A stretch of DNA of 64,000 bases from Chionoecetes opilio (GCA_016584305.1 JACEEZ010004873.1:10001-74000); one strand, 5' to 3'; positions 24,101-37,444 are shown, numbered from the stretch's first letter. The notes: a model not told the origin generated them from the sequence alone. Made by a program: numbers and translations.

Positions 24101-27100
24101 AGCAATCAATATCGTCCACGAGGTCTCGTGGAAATACCTTGGTTCACTACAACTAAGCAAACAGCATGTCTACCGACATGTCCGGAAGGCACGTCAAGTG
24201 GATCTTCAGCAACTGCGTCATCCACGGAAGTCTCCGAAACGTCTGCATCAAGGGGAACCCTATGAATATACACAAATTCCACGACAGTATACTGAAACAC
24301 TTTACAAAGTACCGCTCAAACAAACAACTTCTCTACTGAGGTGTCCGGGAAACCTGTATCAACTGAAACTCAGCAATCTGCATCAACTCTCAAGTCTCTG
24401 GATCAACCATATCAGATGGTACCCAGAATACAGTAACATACTGAAGTCTCTGGAAGCTTATGCAGATCTAGCAAGCACTAAAAACACAGGATCATCTATT
24501 AAGGGCCTCTGACACAACTTTGTCAAGTGCAACTCAAAAACCAGTGTCATCTACTGGGATATCTGAAAAACTTCCGTGTCACTGAAAATGAGCAAACACC
24601 AAAACTACTCATCAAGTGCAACTGACGCTAACTCTGAACCCGTTCATCAAGTGGAAAATCAAGCAAACATCGAAACCACCTTATCAAGTGGAAAACCCAG
24701 CAATCAATATTCGGCCACTAGCTCTGGAAATACCTTGTCAACTACAACTAAGCAAACAGCATTGTCTACCGACATGTCCGGAAGCACGTCAAGTGGATCT
24801 TCAGCAACTGCGTCATCCACGAAGTCTCCGAACTTCTGCATCAAGGGGAAACGAAAGAGACACAAATTCCCACGACAGTTACTGACAACCCACTTACAAG
24901 TACAGCTCAACAAACAAACTTTCCTACGAGGTGTCCCGAAAACTCTTATAAAACTGGAACCAGGCATCCGCATAACCCTCTCAATGTTCTGGATCTACCA
25001 TATCAGGTTGTACCCGAATACAGTAACATTAAACTGAAGTATCTGGAACTTCAGTATTCTAGCAGCACTCAAACAAACAGGTTCATCTAGTGAGGTCTCT
25101 GAAACAACTTTGTCAAGTGCAACTCAAAAAAACCAGTGTCTCTATGGGATCTCTGAAACTTCGGTCACTTGAAACGAGCATACACTAAACCACTTATCAA
25201 TGTGCCAACGAGCCAACATATGAAACCGCTTCATCAGTGGAAGTCAGCAAACATCTGAATCCACCTTATCAAGTGGAACTCAGCAATCAGTATCGTCACT
25301 GAGGTCTCTGGAAATAACTTGTCTTAGTTACAACTAAGCAAACAACAGGTCTACCGATATGCCGGAAGCACGTCAAGGGGATCTTCAGCACCTGCGTCAT
25401 CCACGGAAGTCTCGAAACCTTCTGCATCAAGGGGGACGAAAGAGACCAAATTTCCCACGACAGTTCTGAAACCCACTGTACTAAAGTACCGCTCAACAAA
25501 CAACATTTCTACTGACGGTGTCGGAAACTCGTATCAACTGGAACCCAGCCATCCACATCACTCTCAAGTCTCTGGATAAACCATAATCAGATGGTACCAG
25601 AATACAGTAACATTAACTGAAGTCTCTGGAAACGTCAGTATCTAGCAGCACTTCAACACACAGGCTATCTATTAAGGTCTCTGAAAAAACTTGTCAAGTG
25701 CACTCAAAATTCCAGTGTCATCTACTGGGATCCTGAAACTTCCGTGTCACTTGAAACTGAGCAAACACCTAAAAACTACTTCTCAAGTGCAACTGGCTAA
25801 AATATTCTGAAACCGTTTCATCACAGTGGAACTCAGCAAAACATCTAAACCACCTTATCAAGGGGACCCCAGCAATCAATATCGTCCACTTGATGCCGAA
25901 AATACCTGTCAACTACAACTAAGCAAACAGGCATTGTCTACCGGACATTGTCCGGAAGCACGTCAAGGGTCTTCAGCAACTGCGTCATCCAACGAAGTCT
26001 GTCCGAAACTCTGCATTTCAAGGGGAAACGAAGAGACACAAACTTCCCACCGACATTTACTGAAAACACTTTAACAAAGTTACAGCTCAACAAAAACTTC
26101 TCCTACTGAGTGCGGAAACTCTGATCAACTGGAACTCAGCAATCTGCTCAACCTCTCAAATCTCTGGATTCAACAATATCAGATGTACCCAGAATACAGT
26201 AACATTAACCTGAAGTCTCTGGAACTTCAGTTATCTAGCAGCACTCAACACACAGGTAAAGATATAAGGGTCTCTGAAAACAACTTTGTCAAGTGCAACT
26301 CAAAAACCAGTGTCATCTACGGGCGCTCTGAAAATCCGTGTCACTTGAAATGGCAAACACCCTAAAACTATTCACAAGTGCAATGAGCTAAACTATGAAA
26401 CCGTTTCATCAAGTGGAACCAGCAAACATTCTGAACCCCCTTATCAAGTGGAACTCAGCAATCATATCGGTCACTGAGTCTCGGAAATACCTTGTCAATA
26501 CAAACTAAGCAAACCGCATGTCTTACGAAATGTCCGGAAGCAGTCAAGTGGATCTTTCAGCAACTGCGTCATCCACGGAAGTCTCCGAAACTTCTGCATC
26601 AAGGGGACGAAAATAGACACAAAATCCCACGACAGTTACTGAAACCACTTTACAAAGTACAGCTCAACAACAACTTCTACTACTGAGGTGTCCGGAAAAA
26701 TCTGTATCAACTGGAACCCAGCAATCCGCATAAACTCTCAAGTCCTTCTGGATCAACATCTCAGTTGGTACCCAGAATACAGTAACATTAACTGAGTCTC
26801 TGGAACTTCAGTATATAGCCAGCACTCAACACACAGGTTATCTATTAAGGTCTCTGAAACAACTTTGTCAAGTGCAACTCAGAAACAGTGTTCATCTACT
26901 GGGATCTCTGAAAACTTCCGTGTCAATGAAAACTGAGCAAAACACTAAAAACCACTTCATCAAGATGCAACTGAGCCAAACTCTGAAAACGCTTCATCAA
27001 GTGAAAACTCAGGCAAAACAGCTGGAAACACCTTATCAAGTGAAAACCCAAGCATCAGTATCGTCCACTGAGGTGTCTCTGGAAATACCTTGTCTAGTAC

Positions 27101-30100
27101 AATAAGCAAACAACATGGTCTACGACATGTCCGGAGGGAGCACGTCAAGTGGACTTCAGCAACTGTCGTCATCACGGAAGTCTCCGAAAACCTCTGCATC
27201 AAGGAACGAAAGAGACACAATTTCACACGACAGTCTCTGAAACACTGTACAAAGTACAGCCAGCAAACCGACATTTCGCTTCTTCTTACAGAGGTGTCTC
27301 GGAAACTCGTGTATCAATGGAACCCAGCCAATCCGCATCAACCTCTCAAGTCTATGGATCAACTATATCAGTGTGGGTACCCAGATTACAGTAACATTAA
27401 CTGAAGTCTCTGGAAACAGTACATAGCAGGACTCAAAAAACGTTCATCTATTAAGGTCTCTGAAAACAACTTTGTCAAAGTGCAACTCAAATTCCAGTGT
27501 AATCTAGGGATCTCTGAAACTTCCGTGTCACTGAAACCTGAACGAAACACCTCCTAAAACTACTTCATCAAGTGCGATGAGGCGAACTTCTGAAACCGCT
27601 TCTTCAAGTGGAACTCAGCAACATCTGAAACCACCTGATCAAGTGGAACCCAGCAATCAGATATCGTCCAATGCGTCTCTGGAAATACCTTGTCAAACTA
27701 CATCTAAGCAAAACAGGCATTGTTAACGACATGTCCAGAAGCTACCAAGTGGATCTTCAGCCAACTGCGTCATCCAACCGAAGTCTCCGAAACTCGCATC
27801 AAGTGGAACGAAGAGACACAATTTCCCACACCGTCTCGAAACCACTGTACAAAGTCCAGCCTCAACATACATACATCTTTCTACTGAGGTGTCCGGAAAC
27901 TCTGTATCAAAACTGGAAACCAGCAATCCGGCATCAACCTCTCAAGTCTCTGATCAAACATATCAGGTGTACCCAGAATACAGTCAACATTAACTGAAGT
28001 CGCTGGAACTTCAGTACTAGCAGCACTCAACACACAGGTTCATCTATTATTAAGTTATCTGAACCAACTGTGTCAAGGCAAACTCAAAACCAGTTTTGTC
28101 ATCTACGGGATCTCTGAAACTTCCGTGTCCACTTGAAACTGAGCAAACACCTAAAACTACTCATCAAGTGCAACTGAGCTAACTTCTGAAACCGTTTCAT
28201 CAAGTGGAACTCAGCCAAACATTGAAACAATTATCAAGTGGCAACCCAGCACATCAATATCGCCACTGATGTCTCTGGAAATACCTTGTCAAACTACAAA
28301 TAAGCAAACAAATTGTCTACCGACATGTCCGGAAGCACGTCAAGTGGATCTTCAGTAACTGCGTCATCCACGGAAGTCTCCGAAAACTTCTGCATCAAGG
28401 GGAACGAAAGAGGACACAAATTCCCCGACAGTTACTGAAACCACTTTACAAAAGTACAGTCAACAAAAACTTATCTACTGAGGTGTCCGAAAAACTCTGT
28501 ATCAACTGGAACCCAGCAATCGCATCAACCTCTCAAGTCCGGATCTACCATATCAGGTGGTACCCAGAATACAGTAACATTAACTGAAGTCTCTGGAACT
28601 CGTATCTAGCAGCACTCAACAACAGGTTCACTATTGAGTCTCTGAAACAACTTTGTCAAGTGCAACTCAAAAGACCAGTGTCATCTACTGGGATCTCTGA
28701 AAACTCCATGTCACTTGGAAAACTGAGCATACATCTAAAACCACTTCATCAAGTGCAACTGAGCCAACATATGAAACCGTTATCAAGTGGCAGCAACAAA
28801 CATCGGAACCACCTTATCAGTGAACTCGCAATCGTATAGTCCACTGAGGTCTCTGGAAATAACTTGTCTAGTTACAAAAAAACTAGCAAACAACATTGTC
28901 TACGATATGTCCGGAAGCCACGTCAAGTGGATCTTCAGCAACCTACGTCATCCACGAAGTCTCGAAACCTTCTGCATCAAAGGGAAACTAAAGAGACACC
29001 ATTTCCACGACAGTTCTGAACCACGTAAAATCGTACAGCTCAACAAACAACATTTCTACTGAAGGTGTCCGGAACATCTGTATCAACTGGAACCCAGCAA
29101 TCCAATCAACATCTCAAGTATCTGGATCAACCATATCAGGGTACCCAGAATTACGAGTACACATACTGAAGTAAGTCTCTGGAAACTTCAGTATCTAGCA
29201 GACTCAACACACAGGTCATCTATTAAGGTCTCTGAAACAACTTGTCAAGTGCAACTCAAAACCAGTGTCATTACTGGGAGCTCTGAAACTTCCGTGTCAC
29301 TTGAAACTGAGCTAACCTCTAAAACCACTTCATCAAGTGCAACTGAGCCAACATTATGAAACCTCTTCCATCAAGGAAACTCAGCAAACATCGCGAACCA
29401 CCTTATCAAGGGGAACCCAGCATCAGTATCGACCAATGAGGTATCGAAAATACCTGTCAAAGTACAACTAAGCAAACAGCATTGTCTAACGACATCGTCC
29501 GGAAGCACGTCAAGTGGATCTCAGCAAACTGAAATCATCCACGGAAGTCTCCGAAACCTCTGCATCAAGGGGAACGAAAGAGACACAATTTCCCACGACA
29601 GTCTCTGAAACCACTGTACAAAGTACAGCTCAACAAACAACATCTTCTACTGAGGTGTCCGGAAACTCTGTATCAACTGGAACCCAGCAATCCGCATCAA
29701 CCTCTCAAGTCTCTGGATCAACCATATCAGGTGGTACCCAGAATACAGTAACATTAACTGAAGTCTCTGGAACTTCAGTATCTAGCAGCACTCAACACAC
29801 AGGTTCATCTATTAAGGTCTCTGAAACAACTTTGTCAAGTGCAACTCAAAAACCAGTGTCATCTACTGGGATCTCTGAAACTTCCGTGTCACTTGAAACT
29901 GAGCAAACACCTAAAACCACTTCATCAAGTGCAACTGAGCCAACATCTGAAACCGCTTCATCAAGTGGAACTCAGCAAACATCTGGAACCACCTTATCAA
30001 GTGGAACCCAGCAATCAGTATCGTCCACTGAGGTCTCTGGAAATACCTTGTCAACTACAACTAAGCAAACAGCATTGTCTACCGACATGTCCGGAAGCAC

Positions 30101-32079
30101 GTCAAGTGGATCTTCAGCAACTGCGTCATCCACGGAAGTCTCCGAAACCTCTGCATCAAGGGGAACGAAAGAGACACAATTTCCCACGACAGTTTCTGAA
30201 ACCACTGTACAAAGTACAGCTCAACAAACAACATCTTCTACTGAGGTGTCCGGAAACTCTGTATCAACTGGAACCCAGCAATCCGCATCAACCTCTCAAG
30301 TCTCTGGATCAACCATATCAGGTGGTACCCAGAATACAGTAACATTAACTGAAGTCTCTGGAACTTCAGTATCTAGCAGCACTCAACACACAGGTTCATC
30401 TATTAAGGTCTCTGAAACAACTTTGTCAAGTGCAACTCAAAAACCAGTGTCATCTACTGGGATCTCTGAAACTTCCGTGTCACTTGAAACTGAGCAAACA
30501 CCTAAAACCACTTCATCAATTGCAACTGAGCCAACATATGAAACCGCTTCATCAAGTGGAACTCAGCAAACATCTGAAACCACCTTATCAAGTGGAACTC
30601 AGCAATCAGTATCGTCCACTGAGGTCTCTGGAAATACCTTGTCAAGTACAACTAAGCAAACAACATTGTCTACCGATATATCCGGGAGCACTTTAAGTGG
30701 ATCTTCAGCAACTGCGTCATCCACGGAGGTCTCCGAAACCTCAGCATCAAGGGGAACGAAAGAGACACAATTACCCACGACAGCCTCTGAAACAACTGTA
30801 CAAAGTACAGCTCAACAAACAACATCTTCTACTGAGGTGTCTGGAAACTCTGTATCAACTGGAACCCAGCAATCCGCATCAACCTTTCAAGTCTCTGGAT
30901 CAACCATATCAGGTGGAACCCAGAATACAGTAACATTAACTGAAGTCTCTGGAACTTCAGTATCTAGCAGCACTCAACACACAGGTTCATCTATTATGGT
31001 TTCTGAAACAACTTTGTCAAGTGCAACTCAAAAACCAGTGTCATCTACGGGGATCTCTCAAACCTCCGTGTCACTTGAAACTGAGCAAACACCTGAAACC
31101 ACTTCATCAAGTGGAACTGAGCCAACATCTGAAAACGCTTCATCACGTGGAACTCAGCAAACATCTGGAACCACCTTATCAGTTGGAACCCAGCAATCCG
31201 CATCAAGCTCTCAAGTCTCTGGATCAACCATATCCGGTGGTACCCAGAATACAGTAACATTAACTGAAGTCTCTGGAACTTCTGTATCTAGCAGCACTCA
31301 ACACACAGGTTCATCTATTAAGGACTCTGAAACTACTTTGTCAAGTGCAACTCAAAAACCAGTGTCATCTACTGGGATCTCTGAAACTTCCGTGTCACTT
31401 GAAAGTGAGCAAACAACTGAAACCACTTCATCAAGTGGAATTGAGCAAACATCATCGTCCACTGAAGTGTCTGGATCTACTTTGTCAAGTCCAACTGCAG
31501 AGACAACATCATCCAATAAAGTCTCAGAAACAACTGTACAAACATTTTCCACACCGACAGGAGATAATCTTCATAAGTCATCCTCCACTAATATTGTTAC
31601 GGGATTCATTACAACTACGTCGTCTTCTGCTGCAGGACTATCTGAAGAAACATCCACTTTATTCACATCGCAGTCACAGTCGCTCACTTCATCTTCAACT
31701 GGTATTTTCACCACACCTTCTCTTACACCAACGCCTTCAGAAATGTCTACACAAGCATCCAAAGCCTCCACAATAGAAACCATCAGCTCAGAATGCGAAA
31801 CTCCCCCTCCAGAACTCACCAACAGAATAGAAGATCTAAACAAAGATCTCTCTGACTTACAAATACAAATTGAATTTGTGACTGGGAAGTTAGGGAAATG
31901 TGTTGGGGATGGTGACAGTCTGGAAGAGCTTAATATTCTTTCTCAAAACCTCTCCGATTTGCTGGAGGAGCTGAAAGACATCCAAGCAGAGTTCGATAGA
32001 TTGCAAGGTTCAAGAAGGAGGTTCATTTTGTCCTCATCTCTCCTTTCCTTGCTCAGCGCAGCCTCCAAGAGAGTCAAGT
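9118..32079 (+). CDS. Giant Ser/Thr-rich tandem-repeat protein, main exon
   Basis: This 22.96-kb exon is bounded by an acceptor at 9117 and a donor (GTAAGTAG) at 32080. The open frame entered in phase 1 runs through the ATG at 9174. It starts with about 190 non-repetitive residues, helical and charged (for example NELRHLENLRELVNIL), then a Thr/Ser-rich linker, then about 36 copies of a 197-residue Ser/Thr/Gln-rich unit with recurring VSET, STEVSG and GTQQ motifs. After the array comes a linker and an acidic heptad-like segment (RIEDLNKDLSDLQIQIEF, then LEELNILSQNLSDLLEELKD) typical of a coiled coil. The frame is clean at 9118-10017 and 29520-32079, but broken by numerous 1-2 nt indels between. 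The product would be about 7,800 residues if the indels are consensus errors. The unit resembles O-glycosylated mucin domains in composition, but no signal peptide was found. Function unknown. Confidence 0.75.
9690..31500 (+). repeat. 591-bp coding tandem repeat array, ~36 copies
   Basis: The right-hand clean copies repeat at exactly 591 bp: the same AGACACAATT string starts at 29581, 30172 and 30763. I counted about 36 occurrences of the landmark around GTCAAGTGGATCTTCAGC between 10060 and 30710, with average spacing near 590 bp. Copies fall into two subtypes by linked substitutions. Type A has GAGCCAACATCTGAAACCGC, CAGTATCG and ACCACTGTACAAAG; type B has GAGCTAACTTCTGAAACCG, CAATATCG and ACCACTTTACAAAG. 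Substitution divergence is low, which indicates recent homogenisation by unequal exchange or conversion. Within the unit there is an internal sub-repeat of Ser/Thr blocks around VSxTxxS. Confidence 0.93.
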
Positions 32080-32095
32080 GTAAGTAGTAGTAATA

Positions 32096-33285
32096 GTTTT
32101 TTTTTTTCTTCTTTTTTTTTTACATCACAAAGGACTGGCCAAGGGCACACACAAAAAAATATGTAACATAAAGCCCGCTTAGTTGCCAGTCCCTATATAC
32201 ATCAAGTGGTCCATCAAGTGATCTACATCAAGTCCCTGTAGAAGGCAGTAAGATCATAAAGAAATGGGAGTGGGCCAATTTAATTCGGGAGGAGTCTTGT
32301 CATTCCTCTCTTGAGAAGATTTAAGTCGTAGGAAGGTGGAAAAATTGAAACAGTAAGAGTTCCAGAGTTTACCAGTGAAAGGGATGAAAGAGTAAAGATA
32401 CTGATTAACTCTTGCATTAGGAAGATGGACAGAATAGGGATGAGAATGAGTAGAAAGTCTTGTGCAGCGAGGCCGCGGGAGGGGGGGAGGCATGCAGTTA
32501 GCAAGTTCAGAAGAGCAGTGAACATGAAAATAATGGTAGAAGATAGCAAGAGAAGCAACATTGCGGCGGTGATTTAAAGATTGAAGACAGTCAGTCAGAT
32601 GTGGGGAGTTGATGAGACGAAAAGCTTTTGACTCAACCCTGTTTGAAGAGCTGTAGGAGTAGATCCCCCCAAACATGTGAGACATACTCCATACATGGGC
32701 GGATAAGGCCTCTGTACAAAGCAAGCAACTGGGAGGGAGAAAAAAATGGACGCAGACGCCACAGGACACTTAACTTCTTAGCTGTTTTAGCAAGAGATGA
32801 GATGTGAGATTTCCAGTTGAGATTTTTAGTAAAGGATAGTTCAAGAATGTTAATTGTAGAAGAAGGAGATAGTTGAGTGTCATTGAAGAAAAGGGGATAG
32901 TTATCTGGTAGGTTTTGTCGAGTAGATAGGTGAAGAAATAGGGTTTTTGAGGCATTGAACAAAACATAGTTCGCTTTTCCCCAATCAGAAATTATAGAAA
33001 GATCAGAAGTTAGGCGCTCAGTGGAATCTCTCCGTGAATCACTTAGTTCCTATTGAGATGGACGTCTAATAAATGATGTTAAAAAATGCAGGGTGGAATC
33101 ATCAGCGTAGGAGTGGATAGGGCTTTGAGTTAGACTTAGAAGATCATTAATGAATAATAGAAAGAGAGTGGGTGATAGGACGGAACCCTGAGGAACACCA
33201 CTATTGATAGACTTAGGAGAAGAATAATGTCCGTCTACAGTTTGTAGACGTAGTTTCCTACACGTCCGTTTGCAAAGCAAACCTT
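32096..33285 (-). mobile_element. Jockey/I-like LINE, 3' part (minus strand)
   Basis: A minus-strand LINE whose poly-A tail appears as a T-rich run at 32096-32123, only 16 bases after the giant gene's donor. Reverse-transcriptase motif 4/5 segments are readable: INSGVPQGSVLSPTLFLLF, followed by SYADDSTLHF (catalytic ADD), near 33110-33210. The C-terminal region follows in broken frames (NASKT, LALYRGLIRPCMEYVSHVWG, SLNHRRNVASLAIFY). Its 5' half continues at 34107-35020, because another copy of the same family is inserted in between. Frameshifts make it inactive. The clade (Jockey versus I/Nimb) is not settled. Confidence 0.85.
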
Positions 33286-34106
33286 GTTTTGTTCAATGCC
33301 TCAAAAACCCAATTTCTTCAACAATCTACTCGACAAAACCTACCAGATAACTATCCCCTCTTCTTTAATGACACTCAACTATCTCCTTCTCCTACAATGA
33401 ACATTCTTGGACTATCCTTTACTAAAAATCTGAACTGGAAATCTCCCATCTTATCTCCTGCTAAAACAGCTAAGAAGTTAGGTGTCCTGTGGCGTCTGTG
33501 TCATTTTTGTTCTCCCTCCCAGTTGCTTGCTCTCTACAGGGGCCTTATCCGCCCATATATGGAGTATGTCTCACATGTTTGGGGAGGATCTACTCATACA
33601 GCTCTCCTAAACAGGGTTGAGTCAAAAGCTTTTCATTTCATCAACTCCCCTCCTCTGACTGACTGTCTTCAATCTTTAAATCACCGCCGCAATGTTGCTT
33701 CTCTTGCTATCTTCTACCGTTGTTTTCATGCTCACTGCTCTTCTGAACTTGCTAACTGCATGCCTCCCCCATCCCGCGGCCTCGCTGCACAAGACTTTCT
33801 ACTCATTCTCATCCCTATTCCGTCCATCTTCCTAATGCAAAAGTTAATCAGTATCTGTACTCTTTCATCCCTTTCACTGGTAAACTCTGGAACTCTCTTC
33901 CTGTTTCTATTTTGCCATCTTCCTACGACTTAAATCTTTCAAGAGAGGAGTGATAAGACACCTCCCGAACTAAATTGGCCCACCCCCCTTTTTTATTATC
34001 TTACTGTCTTCTTTATAGGGCTGGCAACTAAGCGGACTTTGTGTTACCTCTTTTTATTGTGCCCTTGGCCAGTCCTTTGTGATGTAAAAAAACAAAAAAA
34101 AAAACA
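33286..34106 (+). mobile_element. Nested LINE 3' fragment, same family, opposite strand
   Basis: A + strand copy of the same LINE family, about 90% identical to its host copy at the protein level. It begins at the segment NASKTQFL, runs through YRGLIRPYMEYVSHVWGG and SLNHRRNVASLAIFYRCF to about 33930, then the shared 3' untranslated end (CCAGTCCTTTGTGATGT) and an A-rich tail at 34086-34105. Its 645-nt open stretch is intact but is only the C-terminal third of the protein. It is 5'-truncated, as usual for LINE insertions, and splits the minus-strand copy between RT motifs. Confidence 0.87.
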
Positions 34107-35020
34107 GTAGCTGCAACAGAACGGTTTGAAAGGAATCTGATGATGAAGGTACAGAGAAGGATAGAAACTGGATGAGGATAGTTTGGAAATTAAAGATTTG
34201 TGCCAGACTCTATCAATAAGCTTTTGATATGCCAAGGGCAACAGCAAAAGTTTCACTGAAACCCCTAAAGGAGGATGACCTAGATTCAGTTAGGAATGCT
34301 CGCCAGTAGATCGCCCCTTACGGAAACTGTACTGACGATCAGATAGAAGATTGTGAGCAGATAGATGCTTAAGAATCTTCTTATTAGGTATAGATTCAAA
34401 AGATTTAAAAAGGCAGGAAGTCAAACCTATAGGACGGTAGTTTGAAGGATTAGAACGGTCATCCTTCTTAGGAACAGGTTGGATGTGAGTAAACTTCCCA
34501 CAAGAAGGAAAGGTGGAAGTAGATAGACGAAGACGGAAAAGTTTGACCAGTTAGGGTGCAAGCAAAGAAGCACAGTTTTTGAGAACAACAGGAGGAACTC
34601 CGTCAGGACCGTTAGCCTTCCGTGGATCTAAGCCAGAAAGGGCAAAGAAAACATCATTATGAAGGATCTTAATAACAGGCATAATATGGTCAGAGGGTGG
34701 AAGAGAAGGAGGAACAAGCCCCTCATCAACCAGAGTGGAATTTTCAGCAAAGGTTTGAGGGAAGAGTTCAGCTTTAGAAATAGATGACAGCTGTGGAGCC
34801 ATCTGGGTGAAGCACAGGAGGGAAAGATGAAGAAGAAAAATTGTTAAGAGATGTTATTAGCTAGATGCCACAAGTCACGAGAGCATTTTGATTCAGAAAG
34901 ATTGACATTTTCTATGAATGAAGGAGTTTTTGGTAAGTTGAAGTAAAAATTTGGCATGAATCCAGGCAGAAATGTAAAGGGTATGAGTTTCAGGAGATGA
35001 ATGGTTACGGTATCGTCTAG
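34107..35020 (-). mobile_element. Jockey/I-like LINE, 5' RT part (minus strand)
   Basis: The upstream half of the minus-strand LINE. GLDPRKANGPDGVPPVVLKN (34575-34640) is the conserved RT entry motif. It is followed by the PVPKKDDRSNPSNYRPI-like palm segment near 34430-34480 and a readable KSFESIPNKKILKHL near 34390. Weak homology to the pre-RT region extends to about 35020. Frameshifts and stops are present. The family is the same as at 32096-33285 and 41098-43395. Confidence 0.82.
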
Positions 35021-35030
35021 TACTTCCAGG

Positions 35031-35160
35031 GGTAGTAGTGGTGATGGTGGTAGAAGATTAGTATATAGTAGTAGTAGTAGTAATATTAGTAGTGGGAGTA
35101 GAAGTAGTGTCGCGTTAATAGCAGTAGTAGTAGTCTTAGTAGTAGTTGTGTTGCTGTTGT
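35031..35160. repeat. Imperfect (AGT)n / (GTA)n tract
   Basis: Low-complexity AGT/GTA triplet repeats with interruptions, in intron 3 of the giant gene. Confidence 0.85.
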
Positions 35161-35259
35161 ACTGGTGCTTGTCATAGAAGTTTGAATGTGGAGGCGGATG
35201 AGGTTATGAAAAATAACCTGAGAGAAAGCGCTGATAAAGACAAAAAAATACAGGACAGG

Positions 35260-35397
<138 letters not shown>

Positions 35398-35423
35398 TTA
35401 AAACGTCTCTATATATTTTGCAG

Positions 35424-35572
35424 CGGATTGTCCAGAGGACCAAAGGAGCCTGTCAATATCTCTTACACAATTGGACGAGGTGTTGACAGATCTCACTAAT
35501 CACCCAACAAGCCCATTCCTCCAAAACCAGGTGTCATGTGCCGTTAAGAAGATCGTAGAGGCGTTTACTCTT
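35424..35572 (+). CDS. Giant Ser/Thr-repeat protein, exon 4
   Basis: The acceptor TATATTTTGCAG ends at 35423 and the donor GTAAGC begins at 35573. The exon accepts phase 1 from the main exon (split codon T+CG = Ser) and leaves phase 0, encoding 50 residues: DCPEDQRSLSISLTQLDEVL, then TDLTNHPTSPFLQNQ, then CAVKKIVEAFTL. There is no stop in this frame although the other two frames do contain stops. The Leu/Ile spacing suits an amphipathic helix. It extends the C-terminal coiled-coil region begun at the end of the main exon. Confidence 0.7.
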
Positions 35573-35889
35573 GTAAGCAAAACGTTGCAGAGTAGAATGC
35601 CGAAACAGGCATTAACTTCTATAATTTTCTTATAAAACTTGGTGTTCAGATTCATGCCAAAATGATGCCAGCTAGTGCCAGCTAGTTTTAATAGTTGCCA
35701 GAGCTGGCAATTTGTATTTGAACCTGTGTAGAGATAAGGTTTTAGTTGTAATTTTTGTTTCTCAATAACAATATTGTTGCATGTTCAGTTTAATGCATAC
35801 TGTCTTTATTTTCATCAGCCGGTCTGTCTGTCTGTTAGTTTTTTTCCGTTTCCATCTCTAATCATCCACCAATCCTCCTTTCTTGCCAG

Positions 35890-36000
35890 GTGGTGCGGGG
35901 AACCGAACTTGTGGGAGTGGAAGAGAGGCATCAGATGGAGCGTGTTCTCCATCATCTTACCACCAAGAAGATGCAGCAGTTGACTTCCGTCCTCCATTTG
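35890..36000 (+). CDS. Giant Ser/Thr-repeat protein, exon 5
   Basis: A 111-nt exon between the acceptor CTTTCTTGCCAG (ending 35889) and the donor GTAGGT (36001), phase 0 at both ends. It encodes 37 residues reading GTELVGVEERHQMERVLHHL and then TTKKMQQLTSVLHL, a charged helix. The 317-nt intron 4 before it holds no other feature. Confidence 0.7.
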
Positions 36001-36279
36001 GTAGGTTTTATCCTTTAGTTTTTTTATAATGATTATAATGGTCTTTATATCATCATCATTATCACTTTTACTATCAACATCTTCATTTTCATTATCATTG
36101 ATATTATGCAATTACTATTGCTACTCCTCCTTTTACCTTTTCTACTTGACCTGCTATAATTATTACTAATATTCGAGTGTTAGAGTTTAGAATGGAATGT
36201 TAATGCTGCCGTAACATGTAACTAAACTAAAGAAAGCAACTCTAATTACCAACGTCTGACTTAGTTTTTCTTTCTCCAG

Positions 36280-36616
<337 letters not shown>

Positions 36617-36619
<3 letters not shown>

Positions 36620-37444
36620 TGATGGACCGAATATTCGCATTTGCATTCGCAATTGCGAATATTCGCATGTTTTTTCAATATTCGCATTCGCATCATTCGC
36701 ACTCCACTCGTAGTTGCTTGCGAATATGCGAATATTTTGTCCAAATCAATAAACTTACAAGAAAAAATGAAAAAAATAACAAGTTAACACAATATTACAC
36801 AAGCAAACATATAAATAAATGTAAAGTTTAGCCGAGCGTTAGTTACAAGAATGGGGTGAGGAGGCGTAGTGGTAGCCAAGGCCATGGTTCCTTGAACACT
36901 AAACTCCATTCTCCACCTTCAAAAGAGTATAGCAGCTGCTTCTCTCAAGGTCACTGTTACTGAACTCAACTCATTGCCTCGTGCGCCATACTGCAGTAAT
37001 TAAGCATCTTCTCTGTCACCCACGAGCACAATCAACTTGCTTTGAAAGAGAACAGTGTTGCAGCAACCTACTGCGTTATAACGTCCAGTCACAACAGTGT
37101 GGTTTGGGATTATTTCGAGATTATCTCCAGCTATATTGCACAGTGTAAACTTTGCAATAATAATTATTCATGCAAAATATTACCATGTAAGAGTGGGTCC
37201 TCGTCCCGCAAACTGGCAACATAGAAAATTGAATGGAATTTACATTAGACATTCAGTTTTTCTTGGCTGAACTCTTACAATACAAACAAAATATTTCAGT
37301 TACCTGTATAATATAAAAAAATGTGTATTAAATTAAATATTATGTAATATTCGCAATTCGCATTCGCATTCGCGAATATCAAAACCAAATATTCGCATTC
37401 GCATTCGCATTCGTGAATACGGAAAATAGACATTCGGTCCATCA

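Noticed and set aside
9892..29062. Dozens of 60-150-codon frames rich in Pro/His/Leu/Gln across the array
   Set aside because: They are off-frame readings of the 591-bp unit created by the indels; the same peptides recur in the +1 and antisense frames of the clean copies.
9690..31500. Regular repeats that could suggest a CRISPR array or centromeric satellite
   Set aside because: The unit is 591 bp, codes in frame at both ends, and is continuous with non-repeat coding sequence; there are no short repeat-spacer units.
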